Shown here: piece after piece, positions 10,580 through 21,459 of the stretch
Layout: each line of letters begins with the position of its first letter
How positions within the stretch are numbered: the first letter of the stretch is position 1
Assembly: GCA_949316235.1 (NCBI GenBank)
Contig: OX438748.1
Span: 9,179,001 to 9,243,000, forward strand
Direction of reading: 5' to 3'
DNA from: Oegoconia quadripuncta
Lineage: Eukaryota; Arthropoda; Insecta; Lepidoptera; Autostichidae
Length of the DNA: 64,000 nucleotides
Translations under genes and position numbers: made by a program
Notes under the pieces: model-generated
Seen by the model: only the letters and a program-made list of their open reading frames with translations
What the model was told of the DNA's origin: nothing
Databases searched by the model: none

Positions 10580-13190
10580 AATATTTGTCCTACAAAAAGA
10601 GAAATCTCATAATCTGTGAAATACAAGTACAACAATAGTATAACAAGCACGTACAATGCCGTGACTGTCCAACAACTGTTTCAGGAAATGAAATATAGTA
10701 ACTGATGCATACCACTACAAGCATGACAACATTACGTCATCATTAACTATGCATTGTGATATACAGTCATAGGTTAATTTAAAAAGAAAACAGCTAAAAT
10801 TTCACAATTTAGTCTTAGATCCAGCATACATTTTTACAATAAAATACCAGAACATGCATTGAGTTTAACAGATCAGAAATTTATGCGACACAGAAAAGGG
10901 ATTCTGTTTAAAAAGGGTTATTGTTCAAGATAAATGGTATTTAGGTGATAAGGAGGTCAAGTGTTAGCTGGATTTTATGTCGCGCTAACTTAAATGTAGT
11001 TGTTTCTTTATAATATGTTGTATAAAATGTCCAGCATTTGAAAGGTGTGATGGAGTTTCTCATAGCTTCTCTCTAACCATAACTAGCTTGCTGCTGATTT
11101 TTAGCTAACTTTTTATGATGATAAGCTCTTCAGGTCCAGGTAAGATCTCTCCCAAATTTCAATACGATCAGATCAGTCGGCAAAAGGTAATAAACAGACA
11201 GACAGGGTTACTTTCCCATTCACATATTCACGTGGATGTAGAAAAAACCTCCTACACACTTTTAGACGACCTGTTTGGTGTAGTGGGAAACTCTGCTGCT
11301 ATACCAAAAAATACACAGGTTTCCCTAGTTCAAGCACTAGTCTCCACACAGAATTATAGTCCTAGCTATATTTAACTGTACTGTACAATGATGTTATAAT
11401 GTGGAGAAAAATAAATAAATGATTGAAATAAAAATTATTGAGTTTTCCTTTTCTACGTTTATTAACTCTGGGAATATATATCGCGGATAGGTTATTTTGT
11501 TTCTAACAGACAAATGTACCTACAGGTTAAAGGGACAGGTCCGTGTGACGACAAATACATAATAAATAATGAACATAGCACGTACTTGCACCAGATGCAA
11601 TGCAGCACAAAAATTTTGGTGGTGTTGAAGCGGTTCCAATAAACAATACATTTTTTTTTAATTACGATGGTTTAAGACAGTTGAATTTGTCAAATAATAG
11701 ATGTAAATCGGCGTGGATGATTTTAGGGTCATAACATGACCCCTGTGAACTGCACCTGACTCGCACCAGAGCATAGTTAGAACCAGATGCGCTTTCCTAA
11801 AGAGATGCAATATCCCCTGGCTAATTGCCAAACTGGCGGCGACCAAACCGCCTGAAAACTTACAACCCCATTTTGTTCTTTTACAGCCTCCCGGGAAACG
11901 TGTTCAAATTGTTTTACTAGGTATAGTAGGAACCTACATACCTTTACATATGCAGTAGGTAGCGTTGCGCATGCATTACGCAAATAGAAATATTTAACGG
12001 GTACGAAACAATGATGATATGTTGGTCATGGTAACTTTTTGCTGTATTGTTACCGATAAAATATAGGGCCAGCCCATCTCTTCCCGTGGGTATGCCACAT
12101 TTATTTTTAGCATTATACAAAAGAATACTTCTGAGTAGCATTAATATAACAGCCAGAAATGTAAGATTGCCATGAGATGCGACGTAATCACGACTTGGAA
12201 GAGACTATGTCTGAAAAGAGAGATTTATTGCAACTTAATACAAATTCTAACAATGCAATACACGATGTTACAAACATGAAATCAATATAAAGTACAAAAT
12301 TCCTATTTTTAAGAGACTTCCAACAAGGAGGAGGAGATTCATCTATATGTATTTTTTCTTTATGTATGTTATTTTCGTCTATTATGTTACCGATTTAAGT
12401 TTTTGATATATATGAATAATATGTTGATTATTTTTTTCTTTGGTAGAGTTTACCGCCAGAGTCCAATATAAAGGTTAAGGTCTGATGTTGCACTCCAGAG
12501 ATAGAACCCAATTGTTTTTAATTAATTGTATTGATGTCGTGTTGTGCAATAATGTGTACACAAATTAACAAAAGAAACATACTATATGATTGCTCAATTT
12601 CTCAAAGAAAAATAGAGGAGCCATATAGTTACTAAAGTCACCAGAATATTCACGGGCACGAGAAGTACAAGTACTTTTATTGCTCTATTGGCATATGAAT
12701 AGATAAGAGGTAAGAGCACTGTCAACAACTTATCCGAAAACTTTTGTCGTGCAACTAACAACAAAAATCCCCGAACACTGTAACAACTTATCAATCTTGT
12801 TAACCGGTATCTTTGTCGCTAGACATAGCCTAGCGACCTTAATTCCGGCCTAGATATATCTCCAACTGCCCTCGATCTTCATTCGTAACAATCAATACAG
12901 TTTGCGTGTAGTTTGTCATGGCCATACGAGGTCCCAAGTCCCGTTAACCTACTGGACTTGAGCCAAGTCGTTACTGCTCGTACCTCGCGATCGGCAAATT
13001 CGGCGATCACGGCCATGTGGCCGCGCAACCAAGCCCAGAATGATCGGTTCGTTGCTCTAATGGAGACATAGTGCGCGTGTCGACGAAATTTAATTGCGAT
13101 GTTGAATTATTCCACCAAGTAAAGACTTCAATAATTACCATAAGTTTAGTTGTTCGTGGGTTCCCCGTTGGCATTAAAACTTGGCTTTTA
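10580..13190. other. Long stretch without recognised gene
   Basis: About 2.6 kb. It includes a degenerate LINE-like piece near 11160-11230 (CAGACAGACAGGGTTACTTT) and, at 12310-12480, the common lepidopteran motif ACTTCCAACAAGGAGGAGGA. No exon with splice sites or conserved protein was seen. Confidence 0.45.
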
Positions 13191-13191
13191 T

Positions 13192-13456
13192 AACCACCCC
13201 CGTGGCTCAATGTAAACAACATTGGGTTTACGATTCGGAGGTCGCGGGTTCGATCCCCGGCGGGATACATATTTAGTGCTCGGTTGGGTTGGTGGTAGGG
13301 CGTTTTAAATGTCCGCCTCGCTAGCTACCACCATTTTATTTAAATCTACCGCCAAACTGCAATGTTAATAGCATTGTTGTGTTCCGGTTGTCAGAGATAA
13401 GATAGCCAGTCCCTCAAATAAGATGAGGTGCCCGGGTCAGTACGTCTACCACCTTC
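13192..13456 (+). mobile_element. tRNA-headed SINE, family C
   Basis: The head has box A-like GTGGCTCAATGTAAACAACA and box B GCGGGTTCGATCCCCGG. A body with GGTGGTAGGGCGTTTTAAAT and TGTTCCGGTTGTCAGAGATA follows. The terminal ACATCAGGTGTGATTGAGG seen in the 31342 copy is missing, so this copy is 3'-truncated. Confidence 0.82.
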
Positions 13457-13532
13457 TATTTACTACCTACCTATTTATAAAACTCTCCACCATACTTTCT
13501 GCTATGCAATAAAGTCTATTGGTATTATATAC

Positions 13533-13730
13533 TTGATGACCGATTGGTGTAGTGGATAGTTATACTGTCAGCGACACCAACGGTTGCGGATTCGAATCCC
13601 GCGAGAGGTAAATGTTTGTGTGATGAATACAAACATTTTTGTTCTCGACTCATAGAAGTTTATATAAATATTTATGTATATTATCCGTAATCTAAATACA
13701 AAGCTTCCCTTAGTTTGGGACTAGATGATT
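13533..13730 (+). mobile_element. tRNA-headed SINE, family A
   Basis: Starts CCGATTGGTGTAGTGGATAG (box A) with box B GCGGATTCGAATCCCGCG. It goes on through ATGTTTGTGTGATGAATAC and ends GGGACTAGATGATTGGTATA. Relatives: 22855, 28800, 32298, 49553. Confidence 0.83.
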
Positions 13731-13864
13731 GGTATAAAATAATTTTATTTTTACCTACTATGGTACTAGGTACATATACCGCAAATACCAACGACTTTAA
13801 AGAGCAATTTTTTTTCAAAACGGACTATAACCATGTTGAAGTCTAATGAAATGAAGATTATTGA

Positions 13865-13985
13865 CTCCTAAGGACCAGCCCCGGGTTTGCACGGATGCAA
13901 TTACATAATAACTATGTATCACACATATGGAACCATACTTCCAGTTGTATAATAAAGCCTATTTGTATTATACAAAACCGATACT
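13865..13985 (+). repeat. Degenerate lepidopteran dispersed repeat
   Basis: Contains ACCAGCCCCGGGTTTGCACG, a diverged form of the ACCCGCCCCGACTTTGCACG stretch at 14253. Confidence 0.45.
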
Positions 13986-14039
13986 TAATATACTTATAAT
14001 ACTAACCCCTATTTAAGCGCAGATTTTTTTCAAAACCTA

Positions 14040-14215
14040 CTAAAGAAAGCCACGGAAGATCAGCGCTGCAAGAGCGACCGCCACTGTGGCTTATGCTGAG
14101 TGGTAACCTTTTTTGATAACCAATGTTCCTGTGTTTAGTTACCACCATTTGTACTAACTTTTACTATTAATGTTATCAAAATAAATAACTTTCTTTCTTT
14201 CTTCTTTCTTTCTAA
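14040..14215 (+). repeat. Dispersed repeat f with (CTTT)n tail
   Basis: Begins near GATCAGCGCTGCAAGAGCG, continues GTGGCTTATGCTGAGTGGTA and ends AAATAAATAACTTTCTTTCT in a CTTT microsatellite. A second copy is at 55855-56035 with the same ending. Probably the 3' end of a SINE or LINE. Confidence 0.6.
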
Positions 14216-14249
14216 AACCAGTGCTAAAATTTTATGCAATTATTGACTA

Positions 14250-14482
14250 CTAGCGACCCGCCCCGACTTTGCACGGGTACAATTATTTTCTACTAGCTTT
14301 CCGCTCGCGACTTCGTCCGCGTGGAAGATTTCATCAAAGTCTATTGAGCAAAAAAAATTACCTATATGTTAATCCATAATCTGTCTACCAGCCAAATTTC
14401 ATCCAAATGCGTCTAGCCTTTTAGGCGTGAAGAGGTAAGAGGTAAAAGATACATACAAACGCATTTATAATATTAGTAGGGA
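14250..14482 (+). mobile_element. Helitron-like Lep1-type repeat
   Basis: Contains TCGCGACTTCGTCCGCGTGG near 14305 and ends ACGCATTTATAATATTAGTA. A second partial start, CTAGCGACCCGCCCCGACTT, lies just upstream. The class is tentative; the family is clearly repetitive (see 2530 and 54945). Confidence 0.62.
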
Positions 14483-14569
14483 TAGGGATAAATATATTAT
14501 AATTGTATGACATATACAAACCTTGTGGAAGTAATTCTCTAAATCACAGTAAAATCCGTTTCAAGGTTT

Positions 14570-14725
14570 AAAACACAAGGCGCACAATTAGACAATCCCG
14601 CCTCAGGAGTTCCCCCACTATAACTCCTGTAAGCTAGGATCAAGAGTGGTGCACAGTGTCTATTAAAAGTAGACTGTGCTCAACGTGACTCTATTGCTAC
14701 CTTCGTCCCCAGACTAATGAAAGAA
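14570..14725 (-). repeat. Dispersed repeat a (CTATTGCTACCTT family)
   Basis: Contains CAGGAGTTCCCCCACTATAA and GACTCTATTGCTACCTTCGT. Reverse-orientation relatives are at 25085-25235 and 48690-48870. Confidence 0.6.
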
Positions 14726-14729
14726 AAAA

Positions 14730-15371
14730 TAAAGCCTGTAAGTAAGAAACAGACAGAGGCGGATAGCGACATTGTTTTATACTATTTAGAGAAGAGATAG
14801 AGATGAAGATTAATGACTATCCAATTTCTAGCAAAGATTTCTAAAAAAGAGTTTCTAGAAATGATTGGATCATGTCGTCGTCTCTTTCCATCCACGTACA
14901 AAGCATATGTGATTATTAACGAACATCATGTTGATTGATTACGTAGTCATTGGTGCGAGGATTTGCGGTCACCAACCGTTTGCACAACATATCGATTAGG
15001 TTTTAAGCTACTAACATATATCATAAAATCACAACCTTTATCCCAAATGAGGTGGTCATACATAAATAAACGTTTGGATGTGCAATGTCAGTGCTGCCGC
15101 GGAACTTTCGCCGAAAGGATCAGTGTTTCTTTTATTAATATTTTTTTATATACTTATTTTATATAGTCGCCATATTGAGCAAATATTTAGCAATATACCT
15201 ACAAGCATAGATACTCAAAGAGGACTGACGATTCCGACGCGAATACTGAAAATCCCGTCTCAGGAGAGACCTACTTCCATCTGTGAACTTGTAAAATATC
15301 GGTGTGATCCAGTTACAGAGTCTATATAGCAGTGAACAAGATCATTAAAATATAGGCATATATAAAATATA
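14730..15371. other. No gene recognised
   Basis: Spacer with short overlapping frames only and no protein motif. Confidence 0.4.
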
Positions 15372-15622
15372 TTAAAAAAAATACCCTTATACGTACACAC
15401 AGCGCCATCTAATTCCACACTAAGCAAGGCTTGTGTTGTGGATACCAGATGGTTGATATACTACATAAACACATTTTATTTATTTTTTGTAATACTTATT
15501 ATAAATGAAAACATCCATAACTCGGGTACACATATTCGTATTCTTCACACAAACATATGTCCCGAGCGGAATTCGAACCCGCAACCTTTTGGTATAGTGC
15601 TAACCACTAAGTCACAGGCTGC
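15372..15622 (-). mobile_element. tRNA-headed SINE, family B
   Basis: Reverse copy with CAGCGCCATCTAATTCCACA (tail), CCATAACTCGGGTACACAT (middle) and AATTCGAACCCGCAACC (box B reversed). The head is slightly rearranged near 15600 relative to 10300. Confidence 0.8.
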
Positions 15623-15629
15623 AACGTCA

Positions 15630-16139
15630 CTCGGCGAGAAGCTAGCCTGCGTAGGGAATAGGGAATATCCCAATTAAGGCCATGCTCATCAAGAGATCTT
15701 TGTCTAGTAGTCGACTTATCTATATAAGTCTAATCTATATAACTTGATATATATTGTCCATTAAAAGCCGATTAATAATTACCTGTTTCTCAGAATAGTA
15801 ATACAGATTTGAGATGGCTAATATGCGTTAATATAGACCGTGCGTAATTAATAACACATACCAATCTACCACCGAATTAATATTGATACGATGCTGGCAA
15901 CTGGCTTCTGTTAATTAAGATCTGTGGGTAGATCTATGAAGCGAAGCAGGGCAGGATGAATAATGTCTGTCCCGTTTTTATAACGAATTGAGTATTCTGA
16001 TTCTGTATGTTCAATTAAATTAGAGAAATTTTATTTATTGTTGTCACTTCACAGAAATCAGAAATTCTACTATTTTCTAACTTTAATGACAAGATATCGG
16101 AACACTTTATTGGCAACGCCAATCTTTGTTTTAATTTTT
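15630..16139. other. No gene recognised
   Basis: AT-rich spacer without recognised content. Confidence 0.4.
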
Positions 16140-16262
16140 TTTTATGCTCAACGGGTTAGCTCTTGACCTTAATCACACCTGATGTTAAGTGATGATGCGG
16201 TCGAACGTGGAAGCGTATTGACCCGGAAAACCCATCTTATTTGGGTCTATCTTATCTCTGAC
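16140..16262 (-). repeat. SINE family C, 3' half
   Basis: Reverse of the family C end: AATCACACCTGATGTTAAGT and GACCCGGAAAACCCATCTTA. The head is absent. Confidence 0.7.
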
Positions 16263-16324
16263 TTATATAAGGAAAATCTTGTTTAATATAGCAACATTAG
16301 CTTTCTTCTCTTCGACATTCCGTC

Positions 16325-16745
16325 CCGAACAATACACATCATCATCATATCAGCCGAAAGACGTCCACTGCTGGACAAAAGCCTCCCCCAAAGATCTCCA
16401 CAACAGTCGGTCCAGCGCTGCCCGCATCCAGCGGCTTCCCGCGATATTTAACAAATCGTCAGTCCACCTCGTGGGGGGCCTGCCCAACTGTGTCTTCCAG
16501 TGCGTGGTCGCCACTCGAAAACATTCCCGCCTCGAAAAACTTCTACTAGTAATATACCCCGCCCATTACCACTCAAGTTTGAGACTTAGCTCTCTCTATT
16601 TCCCTTTGGGTGACCTTGAGCCTTCTGATGAAGCCCATGGTGAGGGACCACGTTTCAGTTTCATGTCATCACTGCCAACACACTGATCAAAAACTTTCGT
16701 CTTGACACATTGCGGTATTTGGGACGAGAAGATGTTATAATAAGT
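16325..16745 (-). pseudogene. RTE-like LINE, 3' relic
   Basis: On the minus strand this gives IFSSQIPQCVKTKVFDQC, then after damage LGRPPTRWTDDLLNIAGSRW and LGEAFVQQWTSFG, ending (ATGATG)n. Three to four frame changes and an internal deletion separate the blocks. Same family as 1480 and 9215. Confidence 0.85.
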
Positions 16746-16749
16746 TCGT

Positions 16750-17589
16750 ATTGAATTGGCTTATCTCACCACCCCAAGCAGTCTACAATATTCAAAATTA
16801 GATTCGTCAAACAGCTAATAAAAGAAAAAAATGTTTAAAATTGTAATGCATTTTCAATTTAGTTTAAGAAGCGACTGGTGTAATGAAGCTGTGAAAATAT
16901 TTTGTTGATTCATTCTTAATATTACGTAAATTAATTTCTGTAGGATTTATTCGGTGCATTGAAATTGCATGAAATTATTCCATCATTGGACTACTAGCCG
17001 CGGGGAGGGTTTCCATTTGTTCATGTCGAAATACCGAGATTTCGCACGCACTAAGCGTTTCGCGTCTTCCTTCATAATGAAAACTGCTAAGATATAAAAC
17101 TCGCTGCCGGTGCATTCTTACTTCCAGCAGGTGTGATTGTGGTTACCCGCGTATCCTTTTTTATTGATATTGACACTATTGATATTTATTTATATGTCTG
17201 CTCAGATTACAGAAAAGTATGATAGTAAAATATCCATATCAAAGTATGTAACTGACATTCCTATTGATCTGTCCGACCCATGTCTAAATGCGTTGGATAT
17301 TTAGGTCTGTCGTAATACCAAAGTTGGGGACAACTTAAATAACAAAAATTAATATATAAGTTTTTCTACAAAAAGAGAACCTCAAAATCATTTCAACCGC
17401 GACTTTCGCCCGCGTTGTATATCTTTCTTGTTCCGCCCGAATTGCTTTAAATTCCGAAATTAAATGGCTCCATAAAGTGTAATCAGGATATGTCTTGCGT
17501 ATATCTGCATCAAATACATCCATTCAGGTAATAACGTTACAATGGAGTCCATAAATCTCAAAATTATCAAAAATTCTCCGTTCTGCTGT
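16750..17589. other. No gene recognised
   Basis: Mostly unique AT-rich DNA. A short piece near 17395-17420 (GCGACTTTCGCCCGCG) resembles the Lep1-type repeat. Confidence 0.4.
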
Positions 17590-18355
17590 ATATCATCATC
17601 AACAGCCTTACACGTTCCCACTGTTGGGGCACAGCCTCCTCTCACTGGGAAAGGGCATGGGCCACAGTCCACCACGCGAACCCAGTGTGGATTAGTAGCC
17701 TTTTGTCAGACTAGTGGCCTCCTGATGGTCAGTGTTTTGAAGCCGCGCCTGCAGCCCCAAACTTGGATTTCGACTGCTTTAATTGAAAACATCCAAGGCC
17801 CGACTATTTAACGTGCCCTTGGAAGCACGGAACACCAATATTAAAATGCCACTAGTATGGATCGGAGTGTTGGGCCATGAAGAAGACGGATAAAAGAAAA
17901 TTGCATGCATCAGAGATGAGAATGTTGAGATGGATCAGTGGAGTGACGAGGATGGATGTAATAAGGAATGAGTATATACGAGTAAGAGGGAGTTTAAAAG
18001 TGGCACCCGTGACAGAAAAGTTGAAAGGAGACCGTTAAGCTTGGTATGGACATGTTATAAGGTGGGATGAAACGCATTTTACTAAGAGAGTGATGAATAT
18101 GGACGTCGATGGTTGGAATGGAAGACACGGAAGAAATGGATGAATTGTATGTAAAGGGTGATATGAACGAAAAGGGCGTGAATAATGAGGTAACGGCTGA
18201 TAGAGGAGATTGGAAAGAAAAACACGTACTGCGCCGACCCTAAATAAATTGGGACCAGGGCAAGAAAATGTTGATGATGTAGGGGCCACCCATGCAAGGT
18301 CTACCGCTCCAGACCTTACTTAACTTCGCTAATTGAAAATGAATAGCGAATGCGA
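17590..18355 (-). mobile_element. 5S rRNA-derived SINE, copy 2, split by an RTE insertion
   Basis: The tail and body occupy 17590-17855 (reverse: (GATGAT)n, CCAACAGTGGGAACGTG, AGTGAGAGGAGGCTGTGCCC). The 5S-like head lies at 18284-18355 and reads in reverse TTAGCGAAGTTAAGTAAGGT, then CTGGAGCGGTAGACC and ATGGGTGGCC. The two parts are contiguous in copies 1 and 3, so the 17855-18281 segment is an insertion. Confidence 0.8.
17855..18281 (+). pseudogene. RTE LINE 3' copy nested in the 5S SINE
   Basis: Translation in one frame gives YGSECWAMKKTDKRKLHASE, MRMLRWISGVTRMDVIRNEY and SLKVAPVTEKLKGD, then a stop, then WYGHVIRWDETHFTKRVMNM. This is the hallmark carboxy-terminal region of RTE-clade reverse transcriptases. 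A frameshift follows near 18130. The end is TTGATGATGTA. It is 5'-truncated, as usual for LINE copies. It lies opposite to the SINE it interrupts. Confidence 0.9.
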
Positions 18356-18359
18356 CAGC

Positions 18360-18967
18360 GCCACTATATATACAATATGAAAAATTCGACGGTATAGACA
18401 GCTAGATTATTCTACTTCAGATTTTCCACACTTTAGCGCAAAGAAATGCTGCTGATATTAATAAAATATTTGAACTAAGGAAGCCAGCTATTCTAGCAAT
18501 ATTAAGTTAAAATCGAGAAATCCTTCGAGAGAATAGTTTAATAAAAAGAAGATTTTGCACTTAGCACCCCAGTGCTTATATGAAAATATCAATTATGTAA
18601 AGAAAAATTTTTGTTTGAGAGAATTTTTGTTTTGACATTATACATTCTAATCAGCCAATAATTTTAGTAAGTAATTATTATTACTTACTAAAATTAAACC
18701 TCTAGCGTATCTCCGTAAATATATATATTTGAATTTGTAATTCACTTTGAATTTTTATTTATTTATTTATTATTCATTATATATATATATTTCGTATGTA
18801 TTTATTGTAGTATAAGTCAAGTCAATCTGTTCTTTGTCATAGATTGAGTGGAAGAGATCAATAAATGGGATAGTCCGCCTTTGTACTTAATTTTATTTTT
18901 AGTTATTATAATTTCGTAAATTTTATGAAGTAAAATAAAGCATTTACAAACAAACAAACCTATATTT
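18360..18967. other. No gene; hairpin and AT microsatellite
   Basis: Contains a palindrome at 18660-18695 and short TA runs at 18719-18730 and 18780-18791. An AATAAAGCATTTACAAAC stretch near 18933 resembles a LINE tail. Confidence 0.45.
18660..18695. repeat. Perfect 16-bp stem palindrome
   Basis: AATTTTAGTAAGTAAT, a TATT loop, then the exact reverse complement. Confidence 0.9.
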
Positions 18968-19090
18968 GGTATGTTATCATCATCAGCCCGTAAACATCCC
19001 ACTGCAAGGATATAGGCCTTCCCTCGTGTAAAGAGGGAGTATGGGCCATATTCCACCACGCTAGCCCAATGCGCGTTGGAGACTTCACTT
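18968..19090 (-). repeat. RTE-type SINE tail fragment
   Basis: Reverse of the tail of the 1121 SINE: ATCATCATCAGCCCGTAAAC, CCCACTGCAAGGATATAGGC and TCCACCACGCTAGCCCAATG. Confidence 0.75.
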
Positions 19091-19139
19091 TGAATTTTTA
19101 TTTCTCAGTACTCAGTACAGTACTCTATATCAGAATACG

Positions 19140-19445
19140 TACATGCACATGCTCACGTCTGTTTCCCGTTGAGGTGGGCAGAGTCCAATGATTTCGCCTT
19201 GCAGCGATCCTGACATACTACTTTTGCTTCTTCCACTCTCATTAAATGCTTCATACACGTTCGTCTGTTAACGGTGGACCACACATGATCTTTTGTGAGC
19301 ATATACGAGTCACTTGATTGACATACGTCCTTCTTGGTCGTCCTTTCCTTCCATCCATGCTTCCGTTTTTCTCCTTACTCATTCGATCCACATGCCCAAA
19401 TCACCTTACATACGTCTGTCTATCTTACTCACTACTTCGTCTTGC
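19140..19445 (-). pseudogene. RTE-group LINE carboxy-terminal relic
   Basis: The minus strand encodes LGHVDRMSKEKNGSMDGRKG, then RPRRTYVNQV and, after stops, HWTLPTSTGN. The GHVxRM...GRPR pattern is typical of the end of endonuclease-reverse transcriptase polyproteins in Lepidoptera. Stops are frequent, so this is an old copy. Confidence 0.7.
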
Positions 19446-19449
19446 ACCT

Positions 19450-19789
19450 CACACCTTTCTCTAATCTCACAACTCACACCAAACTCACAACAAAATCTAT
19501 CCTGGAATGAAAATAAATATTTAGATTTTTTGAATTTTGAATTTGAACTCCCTAATCTATCATTCGAAGTCACACCACACATACTAAGCGGTTGAACTCA
19601 TTTCTAATACGTTGATTTTGATATATCAGAACCACGGAGGTAAAGTAAGAATTTTTCGAGTTCATGACTGACTGTCAGTGTGAGGTTTCTTATTATCTAT
19701 GGTAGCCTAAATTAGTTTCGTGATGCTGAATACTCACTCTAGTACTATTGGAATTTTGTGTCAATGAGCTACAGGTTGGGAGTGTCCTG
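19450..19789. other. No gene recognised
   Basis: Spacer without recognised content. Confidence 0.4.
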
Positions 19790-19905
19790 CACCCATCGAC
19801 TTTCGGCGACGTTTATCAGGTCGTCCGTCCAACCTGTTGCTCTGGAAATCTATGGGGACGGCATATGTTCAGCAGTGGACGTCCTGTGGCTTATATGATG
19901 AAGAG
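19790..19905 (+). repeat. RTE-like LINE 3' end fragment
   Basis: Contains CTCTGGAAATCTATGGGGAC, TTCAGCAGTGGACGTCCTGT and an ending of TATATGATGAAGAG. Same family as 9215. Confidence 0.8.
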
Positions 19906-19909
19906 CGAC

Positions 19910-20800
19910 AGTTAGTGTATATATATAATGTAAATAACAGTCAATTCGATTGCTTTGGTTTTTTGTCAACTCTTAGAATTTTGTCAGTATCAAGATCATG
20001 GGGGCAACACAGAATACGAATATTTGGCCAAAAAATGCCGCTAAATTACTCCCATATGAACAGTCAAAAACAGAAGACAACACACAATTAACAGATACGT
20101 CCTGGTAGAGAAAGCCATCCATAATTCGATTAAAAATTATATGCACTTTTCCAAATACTTCAAAAACCATTAAAATGCGAACATAGAACCTAATAAATTC
20201 TGCCTCCATCAAAAACGTAAACGTTTCGTGGAAATGTTTGGGATCTATCACTCAACAGCGTTCATCAATACTCGAGGATCCATTATGGGATGCTCAGAGA
20301 CCGGGTGTAGGTATACTTTGTTTTAAATTAATGACATCCATATCTCACAGTCCCTGGGAATAGACCTTCGTATTTGTCATATAGATTACCTCCTTTTTTC
20401 TGTACCCGACATGAAATTTGTCCCAAATTCGATTGTCGTAATACCATTATCATTTGTTTAAACTTTTGTGTGTCTCATCTTACACTCTTAGCTTCATAGA
20501 AGTAGATAGTAAACATTAGGCTGATAAGCGCAGTCCTTATACTAAACTAGACCTTGACAGACCGTGGCTGTAAAATGCGATATTAGCATCATATTATCAA
20601 CAGCTTATAAAAGCCCCTTGGTTCCACTATTCTGCACTTCTTTTCGTGTGATGTTTTGCCTCAAGCGCCTTTAGGCAGGCAGGTTACGGCCGACTACGGT
20701 AGCAGTGTCTAAAGAATGTTATTGAAATATCATATTATAGAATCTAAACAAATAATAAAAAATAATATCTAAATAATACCTACTATTTACTTTTACGACT
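19910..20800. other. No gene recognised
   Basis: AT-rich spacer. Short frames on both strands near 19973-20251 have no recognisable motif. Confidence 0.4.
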
Positions 20801-21065
20801 ACGACTTATCTTTAGTCGTATACCTACCTATTGAGGGAAAAGTAGTTATAAATGCAGGAGTGGATACCGCTACAATAGATATTACAGCCAAAAATTTAAC
20901 TAGACTTAGCGCTCTGAATGAAACTTCTAGGCTCCTATAAATGCCAAAAAGTTGAGAGCAATATTTCCAAAGTGTTTCCACATCGCCATTTGTTCGAGCC
21001 AACAGTTCTAATATTTTAAAACGGCCCGTTTCCAACTCCGTACCAAATTGAACCCTATTCGCGTG
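20799..21065 (-). other. Open frame with hydrophobic segment, unidentified
   Basis: The minus strand is open from about 21065 and codes for a stretch with FKILELLARTNGDVETLWKY followed by a hydrophobic segment, LVKFLAVISIVAV. A possible 3' splice site (CGCGAATAG before GGTTC) and a possible 5' splice site (CAATAG before GTAGGTAT, near 20829) could frame an exon. No family is recognised. It may be a receptor-like exon, a relic or chance. Confidence 0.25.
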
Positions 21066-21384
21066 AAGTTAGAACGATTCGAGAATAATTTCACTTAATC
21101 GGGAAAAGTGGGAGCTCGTGTGACGTCATGAGGAAATTTATTTCCCAATGATAGGGAGGTTAACGAGCTGTAGGTGTTCCTCGTTAAACCTGCCATAAAG
21201 CGCGCTAATGTGACGTCAGATTGCACGTATAGACTTACGGGCGTTAAAAATGAACGACCTCGCTGTTGCCAATAAATGATCCTACAAGGATAATGGAAAC
21301 TATTACTGCTACTTCACGCTAATACATATTAGCCCCAACATAGTGATTGGCTAAATTGACAAGTTTTAATATTTATTTATTAAA
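21066..21384. other. Spacer with two CRE-like octamers
   Basis: TGACGTCA occurs at 21121-21128 and again at 21211-21218. Otherwise nothing was recognised. Confidence 0.5.
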
Positions 21385-21455
21385 TCATCACTTATTATTA
21401 AGAGCCCATAGTGTCCCACTGCTGGCCAAAGGCATCCCTTATCTGTTTCCTCTGA
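21385..21455 (-). repeat. LINE carboxy-terminus fragment
   Basis: Reverse copy of 23594-23662: CCCATAGTGTCCCACTGCTG and CCAAAGGCATCCC, preceded by TTATTATTAA. Confidence 0.7.
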
Positions 21456-21459
21456 AATC

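Noticed and set aside
15438..15677. 79-codon plus-strand frame and similar frames at 22845-23087 and 28806-29039
   Set aside because: They are translations of SINE copies in arbitrary frames; similar proteins recur only because the SINE does.
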